50,037 bases of DNA, taken from positions 1 to 50,037 of the forward strand of contig DATKRK010000337.1 in assembly GCA_035532215.1 (NCBI GenBank), given 5' to 3'. The stretch is from JAICIG01 sp035532215 (GTDB lineage Bacteria; Planctomycetota; Planctomycetia; Pirellulales; JAICIG01). This document shows, piece by piece, positions 9,309-16,520 of the stretch (position 1 is its first letter; every line of letters starts with the position of its first letter). Both the position numbers and the translations under genes were made by a program. A model generated the notes under the pieces. The model was not told where the DNA came from and ran no database searches. It worked only from the letters and a program-made list of their open reading frames with translations.

Positions 9309-9359
9309 CGATCACTCTGGCGCGTTTTTAGCGCAGACGCAGCGTTCTGCGGCGTAGCA

Positions 9360-9387
9360 AAAGCGGCAGGGATGCCGCTTCTACAAC
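9360..9387. repeat. AAGCGGCAGGGATGCCGCTT repeat
   Basis: Short palindromic repeat ending in TCTAC at the 3' end of cstA; a near copy occurs at 35991-36013 downstream of fliE. Confidence 0.6.
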
Positions 9388-11177
9388 GCTTCGCCCGCCG
9401 CCAAGGCCGCGGCGCGCTCGCGCAACGTGCGGTTGATGACGACCGCGCCTTCGATCACCAACATGATCGCCAATGCGAACAGCACGGTGCTCAGGGGGCC
9501 GTTGACGTCGAAGTTGCGGCCTTGCTGCCAGGCCTCGCGGGCCGTCTTCGACCAATCCCAGAGAATCAGGCTCAGCGAAGTGAAAGTAACCAGCACCATG
9601 AACGCGGCGGGCAGCGCCGTGTAAACCCAGCTCTTGCCGGTGCGCAGCAGCCAGACCGTCACGCCGATCAAGGTCAGCGCGGCCAGCAACTGGTTGGCCG
9701 TGCCAAACAAGTTCCAAAACACCTTCCAGGCTGGCATCGGGGCGCCGGTCGCCGGATTGGTCATCGTTTGCAGCACGAGATACATCGGCGGCAACAGCGT
9801 CAGCACCGTGCAAACCGTACGGCCCAGTTTGCCGTGCCAGCCGGTGAACTCCTGCAACACGTAGCGGCCCAGCCGCGTGCAGACGTCGAGCGTGTCGTAG
9901 ATGAACGTCGCGAAGGCCAGCAAGCAGAAGCCGTACAGGTAGCCGTAGGCGACCTCGTAGTCGATGCGGAACACCTGGGCGAACATGGCGATGAATCGCG
10001 ACACGCCGGCGGCGAAAATCTGATCCGGATTGCCCCCTTGGTCTTTGGCCAGAATCATCACGCAGCTCAGCGAGATCACGGCCACGAACGCCTCCAGCAG
10101 CATGCAGCCGTAGCCGATGCTCTTGGCGTCGCTCTCGGTGCGAAGCTGCTTGGAACTGGTGCCGGAACTGATCATCGAATGAAAGCCGCTGCAGGCGCCG
10201 CAGGCGATCAACACGAACAACGCGGGAAACAAGTACAGCGGCTTGCCGGCCTGCATCACCTGCCAGCCCGTGAACTGCGGATAGGTGATCTCGATCGCCT
10301 GGCCCAGGAAGGTCGCCGCCAAAATGCCCAGAAAGGCCAAAGCCACCGTCACCGACAAAAAGTAACCGCCCAAAAAACCGCGCGGCTGCAGCAGCGCCCA
10401 AACCGGCACGACCGAGGCCACGCCGCAGTAAACGAGCAGCAGAATGTCCCAGGTCTTGGCGGCGCTGGCATGATCCGCGCCGCCCTTGTACCAGAGCGCC
10501 TCGGGGATCGACAGCGGCAGGTGCTGCCCGGCCCAAATCGAAACCAGCACCAGGGGCATGAAGATCGCCGTGGCCCAAGTCAGCGAGAGCTTCGTGTACC
10601 GCAGCACCAGGCCCATGATCACCGCCAGCGCCAGGTACATCATCGACGAACTGGCGACCGCGGCGCCGCGCTGGACGTCTTCGACCTTGGCCCCGGCCGC
10701 CGGATCGGGAGCGAAGGTGGTGGCCGTGATATCGGTGAACGCGACCACGATATAGACCAGGGCGATCCAGACGAACGACAAGAACAGCAGGTACGCCCGG
10801 CGGCTCATGTGTTCGCGGACGATGTCGGGAATGCTGCGGGCCTTGTGCCGCACGCTGGCCACCAGCGACGTCATGTCGTGAACGCCGCCGATCAAAATGC
10901 TGCCGACCAGAATCCAAATCAGTGCCGGGACCCAACCGAACAACAGCCCGGCGACGATCGGCCCGACGATCGGCCCGGCGGCGGCGATCGCCGAAAAGTG
11001 CTGCGAGAACAAGTAAGGCGCCGGCGTGGGGACGAAATCTTCGCCGTCGTCGATCTCGCAGGCCGGGGTGGGCACGTCATCGCGCAAATGAAGCTTGCCG
11101 ACCAGCCAGCGGCCATAGGTGAAATAAGCCGCCAGCAAGATCAAGCCGGCGCCAATCGTGATTCCCAACAGGCTCAT
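9381..11177 (-). CDS. cstA: CstA-family peptide/pyruvate transporter (carbon starvation protein)
   Basis: Polytopic inner-membrane transporter of the CstA/BtsT family, whose characterised members take up peptides or pyruvate. The product is 598 residues from the ATG at 11177, which opens directly on a membrane segment (MSLLGITIGAGLILLAAYF). Family hallmarks are FSQHFSAIAAAGPIVGPIVAGLLFGWVPALIWI, GGVHDMTSLVASVRHKARSI and the later IACGACSGFHSMISSGTSSKQL, followed by many hydrophobic helices. The longer in-frame extension to 11327 covers non-coding DNA and lacks protein character. The gene is monocistronic, head-to-head with the thioredoxin-like gene. Substrate cannot be deduced from the sequence. 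Confidence 0.93.
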   Translation of the reverse strand: MSLLGITIGAGLILLAAYFTYGRWLVGKLHLRDDVPTPACEIDDGEDFVPTPAPYLFSQHFSAIAAAGPIVGPIVAGLLFGWVPALIWILVGSILIGGVHDMTSLVASVRHKARSIPDIVREHMSRRAYLLFLSFVWIALVYIVVAFTDITATTFAPDPAAGAKVEDVQRGAAVASSSMMYLALAVIMGLVLRYTKLSLTWATAIFMPLVLVSIWAGQHLPLSIPEALWYKGGADHASAAKTWDILLLVYCGVASVVPVWALLQPRGFLGGYFLSVTVALAFLGILAATFLGQAIEITYPQFTGWQVMQAGKPLYLFPALFVLIACGACSGFHSMISSGTSSKQLRTESDAKSIGYGCMLLEAFVAVISLSCVMILAKDQGGNPDQIFAAGVSRFIAMFAQVFRIDYEVAYGYLYGFCLLAFATFIYDTLDVCTRLGRYVLQEFTGWHGKLGRTVCTVLTLLPPMYLVLQTMTNPATGAPMPAWKVFWNLFGTANQLLAALTLIGVTVWLLRTGKSWVYTALPAAFMVLVTFTSLSLILWDWSKTAREAWQQGRNFDVNGPLSTVLFALAIMLVIEGAVVINRTLRERAAALAAGEAL

Positions 11178-11368
11178 CGTGCGGATCCTCGCCCTTGAGG
11201 GGCCAACGCCTCTTCGGCGAGATTGGCCAATCGCGTCGTAATCTGCCGCCCAACCATAGTTTACCGAGGTTTCTGGCGGGAGTCGAACCCCACGTCGCAG
11301 ACGTCGCGTCGATTGGGGATCTGACAATTGGCGCGGATTGTATCGACCGGAAGTGCTATATTGTTGGG

Positions 11369-11411
11369 GCAGCCAACCGGGACCGCTGGGCTGCGACGTA
11401 GCGGCTTTTTT
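11369..11411 (+). promoter_or_regulatory. Possible attenuator in the leader of the thioredoxin-like gene
   Basis: GCAGCC (11369-11374) can pair with GGCTGC (11389-11394). The overlapping alternative pairs CCGCT (11383-11387) with AGCGG (11400-11404) and is followed by six T (11406-11411), like an intrinsic terminator. The two folds exclude each other and lie just before the Shine-Dalgarno sequence. This may equally be a simple terminator for an unseen transcript. Confidence 0.35.
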
Positions 11412-11426
11412 CTTACCGGTTCGATG

Positions 11427-11433
11427 AAAGGAG
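11427..11433 (+). promoter_or_regulatory. Shine-Dalgarno AAAGGAG that fixes the true start
   Basis: A strong AAAGGAG nine bases before the ATG at 11443. It supports translation from there, through the in-frame TGA, rather than from the ATG at 11623. Confidence 0.75.
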
Positions 11434-11442
11434 ATCGGTGTA

Positions 11443-12012
11443 ATGCGAAGATTGTGTAGTTACGGCGTCGCGGCCATGTTCGTGGCCGGCGCCGCGGCGG
11501 CAGTTGCCGCCGAATTGAAAAGCGGGTTGCAGGTCGGCGATTCGGTCGGCTTCTTCGAAGTCGTCAAGTGCGCCGGCCCCGACGATGGCGTGAAACTGGG
11601 CCAACAGCTCTGCTACCGCTGAATGTACGGCGGTAAGCCCGTCGTCATGATTTTCGCCCGAAAATCTGACGCGGCCTTGGCCAGTTTGGTCAAGCAGCTC
11701 GATCAATTGGTCGCCGAGCACGCCGACGACAAGCTGAGCGCTTTCGTCAATCTCATCGGCGAAGACCGGGAAACCTTGGAAGCGGACGCCAAAGAGTTCG
11801 CCGCCAAGCACAAGATCAAGAACATCCCGGTGGTCGTGCCCCTCGAGTATGAGAACGGGCCCGACAACTTCGGCATCAGCCCCAAGGCCGATCTCACGGT
11901 CATGCTCTACAAGGGGTTGAAGGTTCAGGCCAACCATACCTACGGCCCGGGCCAGTTCAAGTCGAAGACGGCTTCCGAAGTGCTCGCCGACGTGCCCAAG
12001 CTGCTCGAATAA
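11443..12012 (+). CDS. Thioredoxin-fold secreted protein with in-frame TGA (candidate selenoprotein, CXXU)
   Basis: Reading from the ATG at 11443 gives 189 residues with a signal peptide (MRRLCSYGVAAMFVAGAAAA, cleavage near AVAA) and a thioredoxin-like fold. Codon 60 (11620-11622) is TGA in the context LCYR-TGA-MYGGKPVVMIFARK. From my recollection of the family, planctomycete relatives read CYRC followed by K/R-Y-G here, so TGA occupies the second Cys of the CXXC redox motif. The frame continues uninterrupted for 129 more residues of family-like sequence (FVNLIGEDRETLEADAKEFA, NIPVVVPLE) to the stop at 12010-12012. A SECIS-like hairpin starts 20 bases after the TGA. Automatic callers would give only the fragment 11623-12012. 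Alternatives are a recent nonsense mutation or a sequencing error; the Sec machinery genes are not in this window. Confidence 0.75.
11643..11671 (+). promoter_or_regulatory. Candidate bacterial SECIS element
   Basis: Hairpin inside the coding sequence downstream of the TGA: CGTCA (11643-11647) pairs with TGACG (11667-11671), a single bulged T at 11648, then GATTTTC (11649-11655) pairs with GAAAATC (11660-11666), with apical loop GCCC (11656-11659). It has twelve base pairs, a bulged U as in the E. coli fdhF element, and G as first base of the loop. The loop begins 34 bases after the TGA, within the range reported for bacterial SECIS. Confidence 0.6.
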
Positions 12013-12076
12013 GCGGCTTGCGCTGGTTGGATTCGAACCGCCGCCGGAGGATTCGCCCTCCGGCGGCGGTTGCTTT

Positions 12077-12207
12077 GTAGCAGGCATATTCCATATGCCG
12101 TAGCCGACGGCAGAAAGCGGCCCGAGTCGCCCCCGAGGCCGGCGAGCGAATGGCTGGCGCACTTCCTGCGCAGGCGGACGGCACATGGAATGTGCCTGCT
12201 ACTTTGG
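12077..12207. repeat. REP-like inverted pair
   Basis: GTAGCAGGCATATTCCATAT-type copy at 12077-12106 and an inverted GGCACATGGAATGTGCCTGC copy near 12180-12207, same family as at 6673-6796 and 16381-16470. Confidence 0.75.
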
Positions 12208-12360
12208 ACGCGCAATCTGCTTGACTCCCGCCGCCCGACCGTGCATACAAGGCTCGAGCAACGTGCGGGCTATGTTTGCGATGAGTCGGGCGAGGGCGTC
12301 CGGCCCGCCATGTTACAAGCTTTTTATTTCTAATTGGGCCGCGAAGATTTTGTCGAACAT

Positions 12361-12412
12361 TGTCGCTTTTCGCTCCGCGAAAAAGTGTCTTTTCGCGGAG
12401 CGAAAAGCGACA
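12361..12412. repeat. 23-bp perfect inverted repeat
   Basis: Arms 12361-12383 and 12390-12412 are exact reverse complements around a six-base loop (AGTGTC). The core TTTTCGCTCCGCGAAAA is shared with the 58-bp palindrome at 36102-36159, and both are flanked by TTGGTTGCGGCTT.GCCGCTC, so they are two copies of one element in opposite orientation. Confidence 0.9.
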
Positions 12413-12498
12413 TTGGTTGCGGCTTTGCCGCTCTGGGAGGATGCGCGACCGTTTTCGCTCCCGTTTTATAGTCAACGCCCTTTGAAGGAGACCCCTCG

Positions 12499-13863
12499 AT
12501 GGATAGGCGGACCTGGTTCAAAACGACTTCCTTGAGTGCAGGGGCGATGGGCTTGCCGTGGCTGGCGGGCGGAACGTTTGCCGCCGCGGCACGAGCCGCG
12601 GGGCCCGATAGCCCGGCCGCGGCGGCGGATGGCAAAAAACTGCCGCCGCTGAAAATCACCGAGATCAAGACGATTCTGACCGCGCCGGCCAAGATCCGGC
12701 TGGTGGTCGTCAAAGTGCTGACCAACGAGCCGGGCTTGTACGGCCTGGGCTGCGCCACTTTCACGCAGCGGCCGCGAGCCGTGGAGACGGCCGTCGAGAA
12801 GTATCTCAAACCGTTTCTGATCGGCAAGAATCCGCTGGCGGTCGAAGACGTCTATCAAGCGTCGTTCATCAGCTCTTATTGGCGTAACGGCCCGGTGCTG
12901 GGCAATGCCATCAGCGGCGTCGATCAGGCGCTGTGGGATATTCTGGGCAAGCGGGCCGGCATGCCCGTCTATCAACTCTTCGGCGGCAAGTGCCGCCAGG
13001 CGGTCGACACCTATCGCCACGCTAGCGGCTCGTCGCTCGAAGAGGTCGAAGATGCGGTGCGGGCCTTCATCGAGCAAGGCCAGCGGCACGTGCGGGCGCA
13101 GATCGGCCTGCCCAAGCTGGCGACCTACGGCGCTGGCGGCGCCACCGGCGCGGGCAATCGCTCGCAGCCGCCCAAGCCCTGGGAGCCGAGGCCCTACGTG
13201 CGGATGGTTCCCAAGCTGTTCGAGCACTTGCGCAACAAGCTGGGCGACGAAGTGGAGCTGCTGCACGACGTTCACGAACGCGTGCCGCCGATTCTGGCGA
13301 TTCAGTTGGCCAAGGACTTGGAGAAGTTCCGCTTGTTCTTTCTCGAAGACCCGTTCAGCCCCGAGGACGTCGGCTACTTCGAGCACCTGCGCGAGCAGAC
13401 GAGCACGCCGATCGCGATGGGCGAACTGTTCAACAACCCCAACGAGTTCGTGCCGCTCATCGCCGGCCGCTTGATCGATTTCATTCGCATTCACATTTCG
13501 CAAATCGGCGGGCTCTCGATGGCTCGCAAAGTGGCCACGCTCTGCGAGTTCTTCTCGGTCCGCACCGCCTGGCACGGTCCGGGCGACGTTTCGCCGGTCG
13601 GCCACGCAGCCAACGTGCACCTCGATCTGGCCACGCCCAACTTCGGCATTCAAGAAGCCCGGGCTTTTACTCAGGCCGAGCAAGACGTGTTTCCCGGCTG
13701 CCCCGAGTTGAAGGACGGCTATTACTGGATCAACGATCGGCCTGGGCTGGGCATCGATCTCGACGAAAAGCTGGCCGCGAAGTTTCCGATTCGCGACGAT
13801 CCGAGCTTCGACATGGACTGGGGCGAGCTGCGCCGCCAGGACGGGACGATCCAAAAGCCGTGA
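12499..13863 (+). CDS. Tat-exported enolase-superfamily dehydratase (ManD/RspA-like)
   Basis: Acid-sugar dehydratase-type member of the mandelate racemase/muconate-lactonising (enolase) superfamily, 454 residues. The N-terminus (MDRRTWFKTTSLSAGAMGLP) looks like a twin-arginine signal. A capping domain is followed by a barrel with metal ligands in HDVHER (D257, with H259), LEDP (E283) and GEL (E309), and WHGPGDVSPVGHAANVHLD near the end, all in the pattern of mannonate dehydratase/RspA proteins. Start is supported by GAAGGAG before the ATG. Export of such an enzyme is typical of planctomycete carbohydrate genes. Substrate is not predictable from motifs alone; many ManD-like proteins are weak or inactive on mannonate. 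Confidence 0.87.
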   Translation: MDRRTWFKTTSLSAGAMGLPWLAGGTFAAAARAAGPDSPAAAADGKKLPPLKITEIKTILTAPAKIRLVVVKVLTNEPGLYGLGCATFTQRPRAVETAVEKYLKPFLIGKNPLAVEDVYQASFISSYWRNGPVLGNAISGVDQALWDILGKRAGMPVYQLFGGKCRQAVDTYRHASGSSLEEVEDAVRAFIEQGQRHVRAQIGLPKLATYGAGGATGAGNRSQPPKPWEPRPYVRMVPKLFEHLRNKLGDEVELLHDVHERVPPILAIQLAKDLEKFRLFFLEDPFSPEDVGYFEHLREQTSTPIAMGELFNNPNEFVPLIAGRLIDFIRIHISQIGGLSMARKVATLCEFFSVRTAWHGPGDVSPVGHAANVHLDLATPNFGIQEARAFTQAEQDVFPGCPELKDGYYWINDRPGLGIDLDEKLAAKFPIRDDPSFDMDWGELRRQDGTIQKP

Positions 13864-13874
13864 ACATGGAGCAT

Positions 13875-13934
13875 GTAGGTTATGCTTGAGCATGACGGTT
13901 GCGGCGAGCGCGGATATGCTGAAGCATAACCTAC
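13875..13934. repeat. Inverted pair of the GCATAACCTAC repeat
   Basis: GTAGGTTATGCTT (13875-13887) and AAGCATAACCTAC (13922-13934) are exact reverse complements 34 bases apart, forming a hairpin directly downstream of the dehydratase gene. The motif recurs at 9291 and 16494. Confidence 0.75.
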
Positions 13935-13964
13935 GACCGCGACCGAGCACGTTCCGGGGCCGAG

Positions 13965-14726
13965 ATGACCGAAGCCTTCGATCCCTATCGCCAATGGCTG
14001 GGCGTTCCAAGCGGCGAGCGCCCGCCGAACCACTACGCGCTGCTGGGGTTGAGCCTGTTCGAGCAGGATCCGGAAGCGATCGACAACGCCGCCGATCGGC
14101 AGATGGCCTACGTGCGGACGCACCAGAACGGTCCGCACGCCGCCGTGACGCAGCAGTTGCTCAACGAGTTGGCCGCCGCGCGGGTATGCCTGCTCAATGC
14201 GGCGAAGAAATCGCAATACGACGCCGGACTGAAAGCGAAACAAGCCGCCGCCTCGCGGCCCGCCGCCGCGGCGCCCGCGCCGCCGGTCGAACCGCGGCCC
14301 GCGCCGCAGCCGGTGGCGTCCTTGGCGCCGCAACCCGTCGCGCCCGCGGCGGCGCCTACCTTTCCGCGGCCGACGACGCTTCGCAACGCCGCGCCGCGCA
14401 AACCGGCGAACACACTGCCCGGCTGGCTGGCGCCTGCCGCGGGCGGCCTGGCCGCGGGCGTGTTGCTGGCCACGATCGCGATGTCGCTGGGCGGCGGCGA
14501 TCGATCGCCAAACGCGACGGCTGTCGACGGACAATCCCCGATCATCGCGCCCGGCGGCGAACCAGCGTCGAACCCAACCGCTGCCGCGAAGACCTCCGAG
14601 CGCGACGGCCGTCAAACCAAGCAACCCGTCGAAAACAAGCCTGAGCCGGTCGACGCCAAGCTCCGGCGAAACCGGCCGCGGCCTCGATCTTCAAGTCCGT
14701 CGAGCGTCCGAGCCCGCTGGGCGTGA
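13965..14726 (+). CDS. J-domain-like membrane protein, N-terminal part of a frameshifted gene
   Basis: The first 80 residues are a planctomycete J-like domain (NHYALLGLSLFEQDPEAIDNAADRQ, then LLNELAAARVCLLNAAKKSQYD) lacking the HPD tripeptide of DnaJ. It is followed by an Ala/Pro linker and one membrane helix (PGWLAPAAGGLAAGVLLATIAMSL). After about residue 230 (KPEPVDAK) the sequence turns into Arg-rich, frame-shifted text and stops at 14726. The correct continuation is in the frame of the next feature, so one base appears to be missing near 14660. In this phylum the domain commonly heads large multi-domain proteins; a role in protein interaction is inference. Confidence 0.75.
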   Translation: MTEAFDPYRQWLGVPSGERPPNHYALLGLSLFEQDPEAIDNAADRQMAYVRTHQNGPHAAVTQQLLNELAAARVCLLNAAKKSQYDAGLKAKQAAASRPAAAAPAPPVEPRPAPQPVASLAPQPVAPAAAPTFPRPTTLRNAAPRKPANTLPGWLAPAAGGLAAGVLLATIAMSLGGGDRSPNATAVDGQSPIIAPGGEPASNPTAAAKTSERDGRQTKQPVENKPEPVDAKLRRNRPRPRSSSPSSVRARWA

Positions 14727-16363
14727 CGGCGGCCAAGTTGGTGATCTGGAACCAGCACAACGGTTATCACCGCGACCGCGGCACGCTAGAGTGCAACGCG
14801 CGGCTGCTGGCCGGCGGGCGCGAAGTGTGGAGTCAAGAAAAGCTGGCGATGTCTTGGGCGCCCGGCGAAGACCGCAGCCAGACGGTGGCCTTGCCGCCCG
14901 AGCGATTCGAGCGCGTCCGCGTCGAAATCACGAAGTGGGAGCAAAGCGGCGGCGGATTGTCGGAAATCGAAGTCTTGTCGGCCGACGGCCGTAACCTGGC
15001 GTACGGCCAGCCGGTCGCGACCAGCGGCGTTTTCCACACCCGCCGGTTCGACGCCGAGCGCGTCGTCGACGGCATCACGACGCCTGGCGACGCGGAGTCC
15101 GGCTATTGGCTGCTGCCGGACGGAATCGCCGGTTGGGTTGAAGTCGATTTGTCGTTGCCCCGGCCCGCGAAGCTCGCTGGCGTGACGGCGGACAAGCTGG
15201 CGATCTGGAACCAGCACAACGGGCCTCCTAACAACTCCGGGACCGGGTGGTGCGACGCGACGCTTTACAGCGGCGAGCGGATCGCATGGCGGCAAGAGCG
15301 CGTCGAGCTGCCGTGGGCGCCGGGAGACGATTCTTCGGTCGAACTCCCATTGCCGCAGATGGTTTTCGACCGCCTGCGGATCGACGTCACGCCGCGCGAA
15401 GGCCAGCATGGCGGGCTGGCCGAGGTCCAAATTCTCCAAGCGGGCAAAAACCTGGCCCGGGATTGTCCAATGCTGGGCAGCGGCTGTTACGATCTACGCC
15501 GATGCGAGAGCCGCGTGACCGACGGCATCGTCAGCTCGGCAGTGGAAAACGTCGGCTATTGGATTCTGCCGCTGCCGCAGCAGCCCGGCTGGGTCGAAAT
15601 CGACCTGGCGTGTCTCGACCCCGAGTACGGCGCCGCCTGTCGCCGACTGGGGCTGTCGCTGGCGCTGGTCGACGGCGATTGGCGGCGAGGCTTGCTCTGG
15701 CTGGCCCGCGGCGATGATCGAACGCTGCGGCGGCTTGCGCAAATCGACCGGCAAGAGATGTACGACACGCCGGAACAACTGGCCGTGGCCGAGGCCTGGT
15801 GGGATTTGGCCGGCCAGGCCGATGGCGAGATCCGCAACCGGCTGCTGGCCCGCTCGCTGTGGTGGTATCGGCGGGCCTTGTCGAAGCTGCACGAGTTCCG
15901 CAAGACGCAAGTTCAGGCCCGGCTCGACGAAGCCTTGCCCGGATTGCCCGAACGCGATTATTTGTTCTTCATGCCGGAATCGGAACTGAAACAATTCGAT
16001 GCGCATCTTCTTCGAGAACAACCGGTCGTCGTTCGAGGCGAGCGGTCCCCGAACGGCCTGTTCACGCACGCGGTTTCCAACGACTCGGCCCATGCGGCCT
16101 TTCACCTTGGCAAGCGCTATCGCCGCTTTCGCGGGGCGGCGGCGATCAACGATTCGGCCGGAAACCGCACGGCGACCGCCTTGACGTTTCGAGTCGTCGG
16201 CGACGGCCGCGAGCTGTGGAAATCGTCGCCGCTGAAAGAATCGGGCGCCTCGGAAGCGTTCGACCTGGACGTCGCAGGCGTCGACAAGCTGGAATTGTTC
16301 GTCGATTGCCCGGGCGATAACGGCTGGGCACACAGCGAGTGGATCGAGCCGCGGCTCCAGTAG
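14723..16363 (+). CDS. Discoidin/NPCBM-like repeat protein, C-terminal part of the frameshifted gene
   Basis: Nominal GTG start at 14723 overlapping the previous stop, but the same frame is protein-like further upstream (APAKPAAASIFKSVERPSPL), so this is the C-terminal part of the J-domain protein rather than a separate gene. It holds two tandem discoidin-like modules with the shared phrase KL.IWNQHNG (near residues 5-12 and 162-169), then a middle helical section and a C-terminal NPCBM-like beta domain (HAVSNDSAHAAFHLGKRYRRFRG, FRVVGDGRELWKSSPL) ending in GWAHSEWIEPRLQ. These folds usually bind carbohydrate. The reconstructed protein would be a membrane-anchored, extracytoplasmic binding protein of about 800 residues. 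Confidence 0.72.
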   Translation: MTAAKLVIWNQHNGYHRDRGTLECNARLLAGGREVWSQEKLAMSWAPGEDRSQTVALPPERFERVRVEITKWEQSGGGLSEIEVLSADGRNLAYGQPVATSGVFHTRRFDAERVVDGITTPGDAESGYWLLPDGIAGWVEVDLSLPRPAKLAGVTADKLAIWNQHNGPPNNSGTGWCDATLYSGERIAWRQERVELPWAPGDDSSVELPLPQMVFDRLRIDVTPREGQHGGLAEVQILQAGKNLARDCPMLGSGCYDLRRCESRVTDGIVSSAVENVGYWILPLPQQPGWVEIDLACLDPEYGAACRRLGLSLALVDGDWRRGLLWLARGDDRTLRRLAQIDRQEMYDTPEQLAVAEAWWDLAGQADGEIRNRLLARSLWWYRRALSKLHEFRKTQVQARLDEALPGLPERDYLFFMPESELKQFDAHLLREQPVVVRGERSPNGLFTHAVSNDSAHAAFHLGKRYRRFRGAAAINDSAGNRTATALTFRVVGDGRELWKSSPLKESGASEAFDLDVAGVDKLELFVDCPGDNGWAHSEWIEPRLQ

Positions 16364-16380
16364 GTCAGGCTTGCGACAAA

Positions 16381-16470
16381 GTAGCAGGCACACTCCGTGT
16401 GCCGTCGCCGGCGCTCGAATGGCGCCAACTATGGCGCCGGTTACGGCACACGGAGTGTGCCTACTACTTT
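16381..16470. repeat. REP-like inverted pair
   Basis: GTAGCAGGCACACTCCGTGT copy from 16381 and inverted GGCACACGGAGTGTGCCTAC copy ending near 16470. A GCATAACCTACGG motif follows at 16501. Confidence 0.75.
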
Positions 16471-16520
16471 CGCTTGCGGCATTGCCGCGATAAGGCTAAA
16501 GCATAACCTACGGCTCTAAA

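Larger units (their letters stand above)
12013..12498. other. Intergenic region filled with palindromic repeats
   Basis: Spacer between the thioredoxin-like gene and the dehydratase gene. It holds a REP-like inverted pair (12077-12106 and 12181-12207) and a long perfect inverted repeat (12361-12412) followed by GCGGCTTTGCCGC. No gene is evident. Confidence 0.6.

Noticed and set aside
11267..11300. GGTTCGACTCCC-like T-arm on the minus strand, suggesting a tRNA or tmRNA end
   Set aside because: Only three T-stem pairs form, and no acceptor stem, D-arm or anticodon arm could be found around it.
11623..12012. Thioredoxin-like gene starting at ATG 11623
   Set aside because: No ribosome site there, no signal peptide, and the thioredoxin fold would lose its first strand and redox Cys; the upstream start with TGA readthrough fits better.
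14723..14726. ATGA-like overlap as translational coupling of two genes
   Set aside because: The start is GTG and the downstream frame is protein-like further upstream, which points to a frameshift.
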